Below, piece by piece: positions 1 to 10,826 of a DNA stretch of 64,000 nt (position 1 is its first letter; every line of letters starts with the position of its first letter). Location: the NCBI GenBank assembly GCA_010015655.1, contig ML976712.1, positions 289,446 through 353,445 on the forward strand, written 5' to 3'. Source of the DNA: Bimuria novae-zelandiae CBS 107.79 (taxonomy: Eukaryota > Ascomycota > Dothideomycetes > Pleosporales > Didymosphaeriaceae). Position numbers and translations under genes: made by a program. The notes below the pieces were generated by a model. It was not told the origin of the DNA. It made no database searches and saw nothing but the letters and a program-made list of their open reading frames with translations.

Positions 1-1214
1 CGGTCGTTAATGCTCTTGGCGAGCGAATGAAGAGCTATCTGCCCCAGCTTGTTTCGATCGTCCTTCACCGGCTTAATAACAAGTCGGCGACGGTGCGACA
101 GCAGGCGGCCGATCTCGTCTCGCGTATTTCATTCTTATTGCAAAAATGCGAAGAAGATACCCAACTGGTGCGTCTTGGGTCAGTTCTCTACGAGAATCTC
201 GGCGAAGTAAGTCCCCCCGTCTCCCTCCACTATGCGGACTCTGCGCTGACACGTGTTCAGGAATATCCAGAGGTGCTTGGATCCATTATCGGGGCGCTGC
301 GAGCTGTGGTTACGGTCGTTGGGTTGTCGTCGATGCAACCCCCCGTCAAGGATCTTCTCCCGCGCCTCACCCCCATTCTCCGCAACCGACATGAGAAGGT
401 ACAAGAGAACACAATTGACCTCGTCGGCCGCATAGCCGACAGAGCTTCTGATTTCGTGCCTGCGCGCGAGTGGATGAGGATAACGTTCGAGTTATTGGAC
501 ATGCTCAAGGCCCACAAAAAAGGTATTCGTCGAGCGGCTAACAATACCTTCGGGTACATTGCAAAAGCTGTCGGCCCTCAGGATGTCCTGGCTACCCTGC
601 TCAACAACCTTAGGGTGCAGGAACGACAGAGCCGTGTTTGTACGGCAGTGGCAATCGGGATCGTCGCCGAGACGTGTAGCCCGTTCACCGTCCTTCCTGC
701 CCTGATGAATGAGTACCGCGTACCCGAATTGAACGTACAGAACGGCGTGCTGAAAGCATTATCCTTCATGTTTGAGTACATCGGCGAGATGGCAAAGGAC
801 TACGTTTACGCGGTCACTACTTTGCTGGAGGACGCCCTCACGGATCGCGATCAAGTCCATCGTCAAACGGCGGCCAGCGTGGTTCGTCATCTCGCGTTAG
901 GTTGCGCAGGACAAGGTGTCGAGGACGCGATGATTCACCTACTCAATCTCGTCTGGCCGAACGTTTACGAGCAGAGCCCTCACGTGATCGACCGTGTCAT
1001 TGAAGCCATCGAGGCTATCCGCAACGCCGTCGGTTGTGGAGTCATCTTGAATTACACTCTTGGTGGGCTGCTCCATCCTGCTAGGCGTGTCCGCACGCCT
1101 TACTGGCGCATATACAACGACATGTACGTCCAGCAGGCCGATAGCTTAATCCCATACCTACCCCAGCTCAACGATGGCGGGATGAAGCGGGACGAGCTGG
1201 AGATCTTCATCTGA
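1..1214 (+). CDS. hsh155: Splicing factor 3B subunit 1 (SF3B1/Hsh155/Prp10), C-terminal part
   Basis: This is the HEAT-repeat scaffold of the U2 snRNP SF3b complex, which clamps the branch-point/U2 duplex in the nucleus. The frame is open from the first bases (codons from position 3), so the 5' part lies outside the window. The protein closely follows the C-terminal HEAT repeats of human SF3B1 as I remember it: [16 protein letters not shown] near the start, then [47 protein letters not shown], and an end in RDELEIFI. An intron lies at 207-260 (GTAAGT..GCTGAC..CAG, 54 nt). It has a length divisible by three and no stop, so a plain ORF reads through it as an 18-residue insert that breaks the conserved [11 protein letters not shown] junction. 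The stop is at 1212-1214. Family identity is near certain. Confidence 0.96.
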   Translation, partial: VVNALGERMKSYLPQLVSIVLHRLNNKSATVRQQAADLVSRISFLLQKCEEDTQLVRLGSVLYENLGEVSPPVSLHYADSALTRVQEYPEVLGSIIGALRAVVTVVGLSSMQPPVKDLLPRLTPILRNRHEKVQENTIDLVGRIADRASDFVPAREWMRITFELLDMLKAHKKGIRRAANNTFGYIAKAVGPQDVLATLLNNLRVQERQSRVCTAVAIGIVAETCSPFTVLPALMNEYRVPELNVQNGVLKALSFMFEYIGEMAKDYVYAVTTLLEDALTDRDQVHRQTAASVVRHLALGCAGQGVEDAMIHLLNLVWPNVYEQSPHVIDRVIEAIEAIRNAVGCGVILNYTLGGLLHPARRVRTPYWRIYNDMYVQQADSLIPYLPQLNDGGMKRDELEIFI

Positions 1215-2654
1215 GACGGTGCCGAGCACTGGGAGAGACTGTTCAGGGCGTTTCACTCGAACGACGCAGGTGAGATTGCCTTACTTTAATTCGCTGCAAC
1301 TCGAGACATCACGGATGGTTGCGCTTTTTTGGGGGCATGTAACGGTAGTGTATGAGTACAGAAGCGTGGGGTAAATCGTCTGTCTGCCAGACATGGTTCT
1401 GCCTCGCCCCAACTTTGGGGGGCGGAAAGAATCTTGCATGTACATCACTTGGGCATTGGGCAGAGCAAGCACTGAAAAGGTTTACATCGGAGTCTAGGTC
1501 TCGAGAAGTTTATCTGATTCCCCGGGGCCACCCGCGTGGATGCGAATGAAAATGGTATATCACTGATTCTCAACATGTCGCACGGGCACTGATTGCACTT
1601 AGGCTTTCGCGGCGTCGTACGTCGAGGATTAGGCTTTGTAACCGTGATTGTGATGGTGGTGAGTTTAGTTTGCCGCGCGTAGGACTCCGTGACCGAGACA
1701 TTCCCAAGCCTCACCTCAAGGTTCTAGAAAAGTAGAAAAGTGCGTGCAAAGTAAGTGCGAGGGTGGCAAGGCGTCGTTCGCAGGAGCATTTGCCTTCTCA
1801 CCCGATCTATGTGATAGCCGCCTGTGCGACCGTACTGTGGCGGCGCAGGCAAGCTTGCTGTGCCATTTGGCCGGAATCAGAGGGCGCTGAATTACCCGTT
1901 TGGAGCGGTTATACGGGTACAGCCTCGAGCCGCACCGGTGCGTAGACAAGGCTTTATCGTAGAAGCGCCTGCACTGCGCGGCGCGGTGTGGTGCTGTGCG
2001 GTGCGAGGTAGAAAATTCTCGCACCTGCTGCGTACTCGTCTCCGATATCTGCAGCCGGTAGCGCAAGGGGAGTGGAGTGTGACTCCACTCCCTCCACCGC
2101 GTATACGCAAACCTCCCACGCAAGGAACTGTAGCGGCGCTGTGCAAGCCACACTGCATCGTACCGTGCCAAATTTATACAAATTTCCGAGTGGATGCGAG
2201 TCATACAGTGGCTCTTCCTGCGATACGATACTCCTCGCGTGGTGTGTCATCGTAAGTTGATCTATTTTCGGACGACGCTGCGCGGGGCTAGCGCAGCAGC
2301 ACCGCTAAGCCTCCCACGTAAAACGAGCCCGAAAACCTACCTGAGAGGGGCGCGCGCACCCGTTATTGCAGGGAGGTCCTAGGCTCGGAGGACGTATTAT
2401 CGTTTTTAGCCTCTTTGGGCGATTTGTGGGTAGGGAGACTGGTGCTGTGGAATGGTTTGGGTGAGGGAGCTGGGGTGAGCATGCACCGTAGCAAGGGTGT
2501 GTGGAGTGAGGTGTGGCTGCGTCATATGGAAGACATCCCGCTGCTTGCTGATGTGTGTGTCCTGCGCGGTTTCTTACTTTTCACGGTTTCTTATCGTCTG
2601 AAATTGTGATTGTGGTTGTGTTTAAGGAAAGTGAATAAGATTTGTGGAGGAAAG
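1215..2654. other. Intergenic region between SF3B1 and the RING gene
   Basis: About 1.4 kb separates two genes on the same strand. It should hold the 3' UTR of the splicing factor and the promoter and 5' UTR of the RING gene. Only short overlapping ORFs on both strands are present and none has recognisable domains. The one structure I see is the hairpin at 2068-2092. No tRNA or other RNA gene was recognised. Confidence 0.6.
2068..2092. repeat. Perfect inverted repeat (hairpin)
   Basis: Arms GGAGTGGAGT (2069-2078) and ACTCCACTCC (2082-2091) flank a 3-nt GTG loop, with one further G-C pair outside. It sits about 560 bp upstream of the RING-gene start, in a GC-rich stretch. It could be a dyad operator or chance; nothing in the sequence decides. 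Confidence 0.6.
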
Positions 2655-4520
2655 ATGGCTCTCGTCGCACATGATCGATCGTTCGCTGCTCATGGATCAC
2701 TGCATCAAGAGAAGCTGGTTAGGTATCCGAGGTATTACGCTAGACTAGGACGAGGACAGGGTCGTGTGAATGATGAGCATAATTCACAGCCGTTCCTTTA
2801 TACGGGTCCGCGGTTGCAGAGCGCGTGTGGGAGTCGCAAGGCGAAGAAGGTGCTTGGGCTAGTTGCGCAGTTTGAGAGGAGAAGCACGGAAGAGGATGAG
2901 CAGAGAGGGGGGCCGAGCAAAGCGCAGAGGACGCTGGGACTGGTGACGGATTTGCCGCGCGATCGAAGGTCGTGGAGGAAGTCTGGGAGCGGAGAGTTCA
3001 CGGGTGCGATGGAGCTGAAGCTCGCACAGGTGGAAGAGAATATCAGGCGGTTGTCAAGACTGCAGGATATGGCAATCGACTCGAACGATGAAGAGGGACA
3101 GGCCGCAGACGATGAACACTCGCCCAACGAAGAGGAGCACAAAGACACCACGAACGAGCAATACCAACACTCCTCCCCCGACGACGAAGAAGCATCCCAA
3201 CCCGACCCCGAAAAGTCCACCTTCCTCTCCCTCTCCCTCCACGACTCCCCCCAACAACTCTCCTTCCCCCGCGCCCCCATCGAGCTCGACGCCGGCCCAG
3301 ACCACGAACTCCTCCTCCCGCCACCCCGTCCACGCATCAGACCGCACTCCTACACCTCCCCGCGGTGCCGCGACCGTCCCACCAACAAAATCGCCTCCTC
3401 CCGCTCTCGCGGCCTGCGAGCGAACAGCTCCCCGCCAAACTTCTCCCGCCCGCTCTCCGGCGAAGCGCCGACGCCTATCCCAGGCGAGGAAATGGAGCGC
3501 GACCCGCTCTCCATCCGCTTCTGCGACATCGACGCCGACCCGCGCAGTCCCATTAGTCCTATAGGGGGCACTCTCGTGTCCAACGAGATCAAAGCCGCGC
3601 TCGAGAAACTCGAGCTCGGGATCCATCGATCGCGCTGCGCGTCGCCTGTTCCGCCTCCGCCGGCACCTGCGACCGCGCAGCGAAGAAGTAAACCGCGGTG
3701 GTCATCCCTTCCCGTGTCACTCATGAAATTCGCGACGAAGAAGCGCGCGAGTAAATCCGAGGAAGACGGGATATTAATACCAAGGGCGTTGGAAAGGAGA
3801 GAGACGAAAGAAGTAGGTGCGCTGACAGAGGAGAATCTACAAAGGTGGGAAGATGAAGTCGGGTACGTACCGAAGATGTACAGGCTAGGGTATGATTTGT
3901 TGAAGAGTCCTGTGGAGGCGGATATGTTGGTTGAGCGCGCGACGCCGGTGCCGGGGAGTAAGAGGGGGTCGAGTCCATGTCCGGATAAGGTGGCAAGGGC
4001 GAATGCTCAGGGGCAGATGCTCACGCCGCCGATGAGTCCGCCGATGAGCCCTCCTATGATGCAGATGGGGTTTTCGAGTAATGGGAGCACAGCTGGTGTA
4101 CTGAGCCCGCCCGCGACGGAGACGCCCACCCTGAGCAAGCGTTCTACTACATGGGCGCACAGCCCCGGCACGGCGATCAGATCGTCCACGACGTCGGCGC
4201 TTATCCGCCACTTTCCAGACGCACCTGGCCACTCCCACTACCAGCAACCTCCGCTTCCCCAATCCTATCATCATCACCGCCAGTCGAGCCTAGCAGCTCA
4301 AAAAGAAGCCCTCAGCCTAGCGGCGTCCCCAGGCGAACTCCTGAGTTGCACCCTCTGCGGCGAAACCGAGCACCCGTCCTCGTTCCCCGCGCAGCCGCTT
4401 AGCGCGGCATGTGCGCATGCGCCGAGGGTGTGTAAGGAGTGCGTAAAGGGGCATGTGCAGCGGTGCTGGGCGGAGGGAGTGACGGTGAGGTGTTTGGAGT
4501 GTGGGGTGAGCGTGGAGTGA
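2655..4520 (+). CDS. RING-finger protein with long disordered N-terminal region
   Basis: A 621-residue protein if translation starts at the ATG at 2655 (A at -3, G at +4). The frame is open back to 2610 but only with a TTG codon. Most of the protein is low complexity: acidic blocks, Ser/Pro-rich stretches and PPMSPPMSPP repeats near residue 460. The extreme C-terminus holds eight zinc ligands in RING order: C565-x2-C568-x17-C586-x-H588-x4-C593-x2-C596-x16-C613-x2-C616, opening CTLCGETEHP. The chain stops five residues after the last Cys. This resembles RING1 of fungal RBR ubiquitin ligases, but no IBR or RING2 follows, so it is either a stand-alone RING or a shortened RBR. A GTGAGC right after the last Cys codons (about 4504) could be a splice donor giving a longer C-terminus. 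The substrate is unknown. RING assignment is confident; E3 activity is inference. Confidence 0.8.
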   Translation: MALVAHDRSFAAHGSLHQEKLVRYPRYYARLGRGQGRVNDEHNSQPFLYTGPRLQSACGSRKAKKVLGLVAQFERRSTEEDEQRGGPSKAQRTLGLVTDLPRDRRSWRKSGSGEFTGAMELKLAQVEENIRRLSRLQDMAIDSNDEEGQAADDEHSPNEEEHKDTTNEQYQHSSPDDEEASQPDPEKSTFLSLSLHDSPQQLSFPRAPIELDAGPDHELLLPPPRPRIRPHSYTSPRCRDRPTNKIASSRSRGLRANSSPPNFSRPLSGEAPTPIPGEEMERDPLSIRFCDIDADPRSPISPIGGTLVSNEIKAALEKLELGIHRSRCASPVPPPPAPATAQRRSKPRWSSLPVSLMKFATKKRASKSEEDGILIPRALERRETKEVGALTEENLQRWEDEVGYVPKMYRLGYDLLKSPVEADMLVERATPVPGSKRGSSPCPDKVARANAQGQMLTPPMSPPMSPPMMQMGFSSNGSTAGVLSPPATETPTLSKRSTTWAHSPGTAIRSSTTSALIRHFPDAPGHSHYQQPPLPQSYHHHRQSSLAAQKEALSLAASPGELLSCTLCGETEHPSSFPAQPLSAACAHAPRVCKECVKGHVQRCWAEGVTVRCLECGVSVE

Positions 4521-4679
4521 CGACCGTTTATGTTTTCTTTGTATATGGGTTAGGCTGGGTGGAGATGAGGGGATGGGGATCATGGGAAATAAGAGAAGTG
4601 TGTGGCTTTTGGTGTATACCCCGCTAGGATAGTAATTTAGTAATTTTACTACAAGCTGGGGTTGGGTGCGATGTTTGTA

Positions 4680-7600
4680 TCCAGGTGCTTCTTTGACTGG
4701 GCGCTGGTGAACACCATCATCATCAGTACGATACAGGTAGCTGGGCGGAGCGGGACGGGCGACACATGTAGATTGGCGACGACCATTTTTCCCCCGGCAC
4801 CCTTTACTCCTAGAAACCGAACCAGCAACATGAGTTCTTATTCTCTTCTTTTGATAACAGATATTTTTGCCGGAAGCAGCCACAATCCACCATTCTGAAC
4901 TTCGGCTACTTCTTTAGCCACACCGCATTATCATGCACATCAATTGTTTTCGGTTCCAGCAACAATGAACGCATGGTCCTCTATCTCCAGTGTTTTAGAG
5001 CCCCAGAGCCAGGCATAAACTGGGCCGTCCAAGCATTCTGGACGCAACATGCGCCATAACGATGACCATTTGGTACGGAAGCAGTACCGATCCAACATTA
5101 ATTAATCCTCCTCTTCTTTGGTCGCACCATATTTCGGGGGATGACGGCTTTTTTGGTTCCGGCAAGACCAGAGACATAAGCCTCCTTAGCGATGTTTTCA
5201 GAACTCCAGTGCAGACATCAGTCTCCAGCATAATCAATTTTAGACGCACCATACGCGCTGATATTGAACACTGGATTCAGAAGCAGCCCCAATCCGCCAT
5301 AACCAACATCTTCTGCTTCTTCAGCCGCACCACACCACATTTACAAGCTTAACCGCTATTTTCGCTTCCAGCAACAGCAAACACATGACCCACCTGCACT
5401 AGCCTTCCAGAACCCAAGAACCAGACATGGATCAATGCTAGTGTTACTTGGTGCAGCATACACGATGATCTTGTAGTTTTTGTCCCGGGAGCGGCAGACA
5501 CATGTACGCCTTCCTCATTTCTTTGGGGAAGACCCAAAACAAGACAATTTCCGTGCTTCTACCAGGTTTTAGACGCAGTATACCTATCGCAGGCAGTTTT
5601 TTTTGGTCTCAGCGGAAGAACATAAATTATGTTGTTGAGGAATTGGGGGTCTGCGGACATCGATACCAGGAGTAATACTTTTTCGAGCGAGGGACAAGCA
5701 CATGAATGCTGCGGAGATTTTTTTTATTTTTTTGTACAAGCCCGGGAGAAGACACGCAGGACATGGTTCTGTGCGATTTGCATTTTAGCGGCACCGGGTG
5801 GACATGTTCTTCTAGCGTGAGGTTTTTGGAGGCCGGGCGAGGGAGCAGCATGAGGTAACACGACAAAGGTTTGTAGACGCTGCGTGTGGACGGAGTTAAG
5901 GGCATTTGGGCGCCAGGACGAGCGCATGGTCGTCGCCGATGCGGATTTGTATAGTCGCAGGACATAACATCCTTACACAAGCTTTTTCTTGTCCTAGCGG
6001 GGGGAGCAGACGGCTGGGTATAAAGTAGATGTAGTTAGCTACTGGATTGCTGGTCCTGGGGTAACACACAGGACTATGACAATGCTGATTTTTAGTCTCA
6101 CAGGAAGCCATTGTTCACCGGTGATGGGATTTTGGTTCCGGAGCCGGACATGGGTGCCAGTGTTCATGCTCTTAGACGCACGCCGTGGAGTTAGCAAGAG
6201 ATGCTTTTTTGTGAGAGCTAGTGATCCATACGCATAAGGAAGAAATTGAGAATTGTACTTGTTGTTGTATTAGGTGAAGCTACGAACAGTAGGTATACAT
6301 GAGTGGCTGTAAACAGCGCTAGTGTAGGATGGGTAGTCGCATCTCAACACAGGTGAGGCGCCACTGCAAGTGGGGAAAGGGAGACTCCAAACCGTGACAT
6401 TTTTGGTGCCAACGGACAACGGAAATCCGACAGCGGTGTATTCCAGGATCCGAAATAAGACCATTAGGCATCATGGACTGCCTTTTGAACACACCGTGTA
6501 ACGTCGTCAAAGAGTGTTGAGGCAATCGTTGTTTTGATTGAGAAGCTACTCTATGGAGCTATATACTGTGGATCACGTGGATCACGTGCACGGGCCACAC
6601 GTACGCGGGTGGCCCAAGCTTCATGTCCTAAACCGTCACACACCGCATGTCTTGTTCCCATTTGACTTTCGGAAAATGAAAGAAGTCACACATATCAAGG
6701 TTTTTAGAGTATCCCAGGCATGTAGACTTTTCTCATCCATTTTGGTTTCTCAAAATATTGCGTGGTTAAACTCAACGTCGAAGTCGAGGCACACATCGAA
6801 TTCGGGTTCTTGGGTTTAGAGGGGTCCAGCTGCCAACCAGGAACATATAATAGCACTGCGAGAGTTTCTGGACAAGCAAAGCATATCCTGTATCAACATA
6901 GATAGTTACAGAGGCGCATAGTTCTGTTGGGTAGCCGATTTGAAAGCGGACGCCTGACATGACTTTATCGATGTCTTGGTTTTAGAGCGCATAACGTTTC
7001 CATGACAAGAATTTCAGTCTTCTTGGAGATTCGAAGTTATGCGTTCAATATTGCGGTCGGAGGAGAGGATTTATACGTGCAGCGGAAGTGCCACAACGCA
7101 TAACGCCCCAGGTAGCGGTTTTCGAGACAGAAAGAGACATAAGCATTTCAATTTCGAAATTTCGACGCCGTGGCGTAGTTCTACAGATGGATCCACCCAT
7201 AGCAAGTCTTGGTTGAAATTTAGAAGAACTGAGATGCCTAATGGGCGATCCATTCAGCCACAGGCACATAGACCGCACGGAGAGCACATTCCTTCATATC
7301 ACCCCTCTTTTTGGACAGCATAAACCTTTCTCAGCCCATTTTAAGTTCCTCCTAGACGCAGAGAAAAACTCCACGCCCTGATCCCTCCATTAACACCTTC
7401 TTTACGTTCTTTATTGATCCACGCACACCATGCGTGCGTTCCGCATTCCTTTTTAGCATACCAAGATCCGTTAAGAGATTTAAAACTATCCTCGCGTTCA
7501 TTTTAAAGCTCTAGAGGCCTCCAGGCAAAATACAAGCCCCATTCTTATATTGGAGGGGGGTGTTAGAAGTGAAAGCACGGTCGCAGTGGCAGAGTGCTTC

Positions 7601-10060
7601 AGCGCCAGCAACCACATACTTCAAGTCAAACGTATCTTTTTAAGCAAGCCGACCACATCGCATCTCTTTACGAACATTTTGGAAAGTCATAAGAGCTTTA
7701 GCAAGTCCTTTTGTTATCCTGTCACAGAGTGTGGAAGCACAGAGTCAACCTAACTTTCCGCTTTGTATAGTCTGCGATCCACAAACCGAGAGAGGTCATG
7801 TGTTTCTGTGGCCACGATTTTAGAGAGGGAGCATGCCTAAAGATGTGGAAGCATCTCCATCACCAAGACGCACATCCACTTGGACGTCCATGGTTTCAAG
7901 CGAGCCAGCCACACCATTGTGACGACTCTTTATTTTATACTCCATTGATTTGGGGCGGAGAAATTTTGAGTCACCCTCACAGAGCATCGAGAGAGCAGTG
8001 CAAAGAGTCCAAAATCCCCAGACATCGTGAGTTATACCTCGCTCATGTAGGAAAAGTGAGCGTGGAGCCATGGTTGTGGAGTGCATAATATTTTGGACAC
8101 GCAACCCTCTAAAAGATGTGGAAGGTGCTCTGGTACCAAATGCACATAACTACATTGGCCCACCGATTTTAGACACACGAGGATCCGACAGATGTAAAAC
8201 ATGTCCTGCCAGAAGACGCACATCGCTCAATAGCGCAGTACTTTCGAACGAGCAGCAAACATCGGGGATGTGTGATGTTGTTTTGACACCATCGTCTTTA
8301 CCGCCATCTAATTTAGTCCCCTCCTCCAGCTCTCCCTCCAAGTGCAGGGAAACCTATATCTCAATCTCGGTGCTTTTATACCGTTGACGTAGCTCAGGCA
8401 GAGCACAGACACCCATAGCATTCTCGTGTCGCATTTTCGCAAGCCGGCCACGTCCGCACATCGTGCCTTATCTCTGCCGCTTTTTCCAACGACGAAAAAC
8501 ACATCGTCCTTCTTGATTTAGGTTTCTAGACCGAGCGAACCGCATAGTATACTTCCCTCGTCTTTTCGGCCTTTGAGTGCAAGAAACATAGTCCCAACTG
8601 TGGTGTTTTTGTACCGTCGATAAGCTCAACCCCCCTCCTTCCCCATCGCAGGGTTGTGCGTCGCTTTTGAAAGCCGGCCACGTCCGCGCATCATTCCTTA
8701 TCCTAATCGGTTTTTCCAATGACGAAGAACACATCGTCATCCTAAACCTAGTTTTCTGGACCAAGCGAACCACATAGGGTTCTGCTTGCATTTATTTTAG
8801 ACACCATCGCCATCCCCATCGCCCTTTTAAAGATCTCCTCTAGCTTTGAGGAGAGGAACGGAGAGAACAACATCATACACTCGATTGCGCAATTTGTGGT
8901 TTTTAAGCCAACCGGACAGCACTCATCACCTCCTGCGTTGTTGCTTTGAGCAAAACCTCGTATTCCTCCTCTAGGGAATATAATCAGGGAAGGAGGAAGG
9001 AGCACACATAGCCTAAAAGAACTTGACTTGCGAACAAGCCCCATGGGAGCGTGGGCCGTCTCTTCCAGACCGTCCACATAACGGATAACGATGGTACTTG
9101 AGAGAACGCACGCTGCGAGGCATGTTGCTCCATCTGAGGACTTTTGTAGAAGCAGACCACATAAATTCGCTGTCCTTGTTTTTGTCGAACACGCATTCCT
9201 GGATATACTTAGCTTCTCAAAAGCAACCGCTACCATAATCTAGACGAGAACCTCTCACCAGCAGTTGAGAGGGATTTTTAGGCAGAGCAGCCCTGTCAGA
9301 AATCTTGTGACCTTTTGGAAAGCAAGGCCGCCCATGGGCTTCTGCGAGTGCTCGTTTTTTGGCACAGCGACCGCATTACCCCACGCATCATGGTCTTTTT
9401 TGCTCTCCAGCTCCCGCAGACACATGTAGCCTTCCCAAATTCTTTTTGAAGGAATGACACGACTATAGCCCTGCATCCCTGCGTATTTTTTAATCCGCAG
9501 CCTGTCCGACCTCCAGAGAACCACACGCCCATACTTCTTTGCACTCTGTTTTTAGTCCGCAGCCTTTCCAGCCCCAAAGCACAACACGCCCATGCCCACA
9601 GGGCCCAGTAGATTTTTGTCCGCCCCATTTCCAACTCCAGAGCAAGACACACCCATCATGCTTGCGGTTTCCAATTTCAATCCAAACTCCAAGCCATCAG
9701 CCTTCATCCAACTGTTTTGATCCCGACCCCAGCGGCGCACATGCGCCTGACTTGTCTCTCCTTTGGACCGCACCCCGAGTCCAACCACGCTACGCTATTC
9801 GAACCCAGCATTGCGGTTTTAGCCCCGAAGAACCGCATATCATCGTCACTGAAGTTTTTCGACCAAGCAGCGCACATGTATTTCGCGTACCAATTTTTTC
9901 AACGGCGCCGAGGAACCGCATAGTTCACGTTCATGAGTGTTTTTGACCAAGCGGAGCACATGCAGTCGGCGGCAGGTATTTTAGACTGCCCCGAGACAGA
10001 TAGCATTCGGGTGTGCCTGGATATTTTAGTAGCCCACAGAGGAGCTCAGCGCGGAAGTGT
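4680..10060 (+). repeat. Degenerate interspersed T-run / CACAT motif array, no coding potential
   Basis: About 5.4 kb without a credible gene. T-runs of 4-8 recur on the plus strand, each followed after a few bases by a GACCAAGC/CCAGC-like core and, 15-25 nt on, by (C)ACAT or GCAT. Clear copies begin at 4864, 4947, 4993, 5149, 5195, 5359, 7119, 8757, 9360, 9855, 9894 and 9940. T-run starts at 9817, 9855, 9894, 9940, 9979 and 10024 are 38-46 bp apart; those at 9486, 9549 and 9613 are 63-64 bp apart. Copies are too diverged for a simple satellite, the best conserved being 8525-8550, 8757-8781, 9855-9882 and 9940-9962. All six frames carry many stops. Composition is near that of the flanking genes, not AT-rich like the transposons at 21.8-64 kb. 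I know of no named class that matches. Confidence 0.65.
8369..8784. repeat. Two tandem 233-bp units inside the T-run array
   Basis: The segment starting GGTGCTTTTATACCGT at 8369 recurs as GGTGTTTTTGTACCGT at 8602, a spacing of 233 bp. Landmarks keep the same order in both: AAGCCGGCCACGTCCGC, then TTTTTCCAA(C/T)GACGAA, then ACACATCGTC, then GACC(G/A)AGCGAACC(G/A)CATAG. This shows that at least part of the array grew by tandem duplication of a unit holding several T-run motifs. Confidence 0.75.
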
Positions 10061-10826
10061 GGAGACTCTTAGCAGGAAAAGCGCGGGCTTTTATGTCTTC
10101 CTCTCTCCGCATCACTCGCCAATCATGGTGATGAGCACCTTCGCACGTGCACGCGTCCAACGCATCACGTTCTGGAGTGAAAGCTTCACAGCGTGCATCA
10201 CATCACATCAAGTCACTACAGGCTACACGCTTCCACTCTCACACCATCCATTCTCCTATCTACACTCACCCACTCCCTCGCCCTTGCGCAAAATACTATT
10301 AACACCCAAGCTTGCAACCCTCCAGGTCGCGCCACCAGCCAATACACCAGTACCGGATTAGATTAAGCTTTTTTTGTCACCAGAAACGAAAAAAGGGAAG
10401 TAGGTATTGCGCAAATCATCAATACATGTTCCGGGTCCCACTGACCGACCAGATGCTTGAACAAAGGAAAATAATAAACACAACAAGAAAGACCCAGAGA
10501 ACAGAGAGAAGTAAAGGGAGCAGGAGCAGGAAAGGAGTATGTCAACAAGTCGAATGTGGACGATTGGTACGTGAAGATGAAGGTGGTATAGGTATCGGAG
10601 CCCAGCCGGGTATAAATGAGTTGTCGTCAGTCGAAACGGACGACGGGTGAAGTCGATGAAAAGGGTCGGAAAACCAGCAGCGTGGCCGTGCTCGCTGTGT
10701 TGATGGGGTATATGCAAAATCAGCCAGCCGCCGAAATGAACGTAGTTAGAACCCGTAACGCCTTCGCCGAACAAGATAAGAAAGACCGGTCATGACACAT
10801 GTACAGGTATAGCAAACTTGTTCCGC
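10061..10826. other. Intergenic region downstream of the Sel1-repeat gene
   Basis: Ordinary composition. It would hold the 3' UTR of the minus-strand Sel1-repeat gene. I see no gene, RNA or repeat here; the T-run motif of the preceding array fades out by about 10060. Confidence 0.5.

Noticed and set aside
3054..3626. Antisense ORF of 190 codons over the RING gene
   Set aside because: Product is a Gly/Val/Glu-rich low-complexity string caused by the C-rich sense strand; several overlapping antisense frames are open in the same place.
4680..10060. CRISPR array or CRISPR-like repeats
   Set aside because: Repeats are degenerate, spacing varies from about 38 to 64 bp with no constant direct repeat, and the genome is eukaryotic.
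4680..10060. Array of Pol III genes ending in T-runs
   Set aside because: No recognisable A-box/B-box pairs or tRNA-like folding between T-runs.
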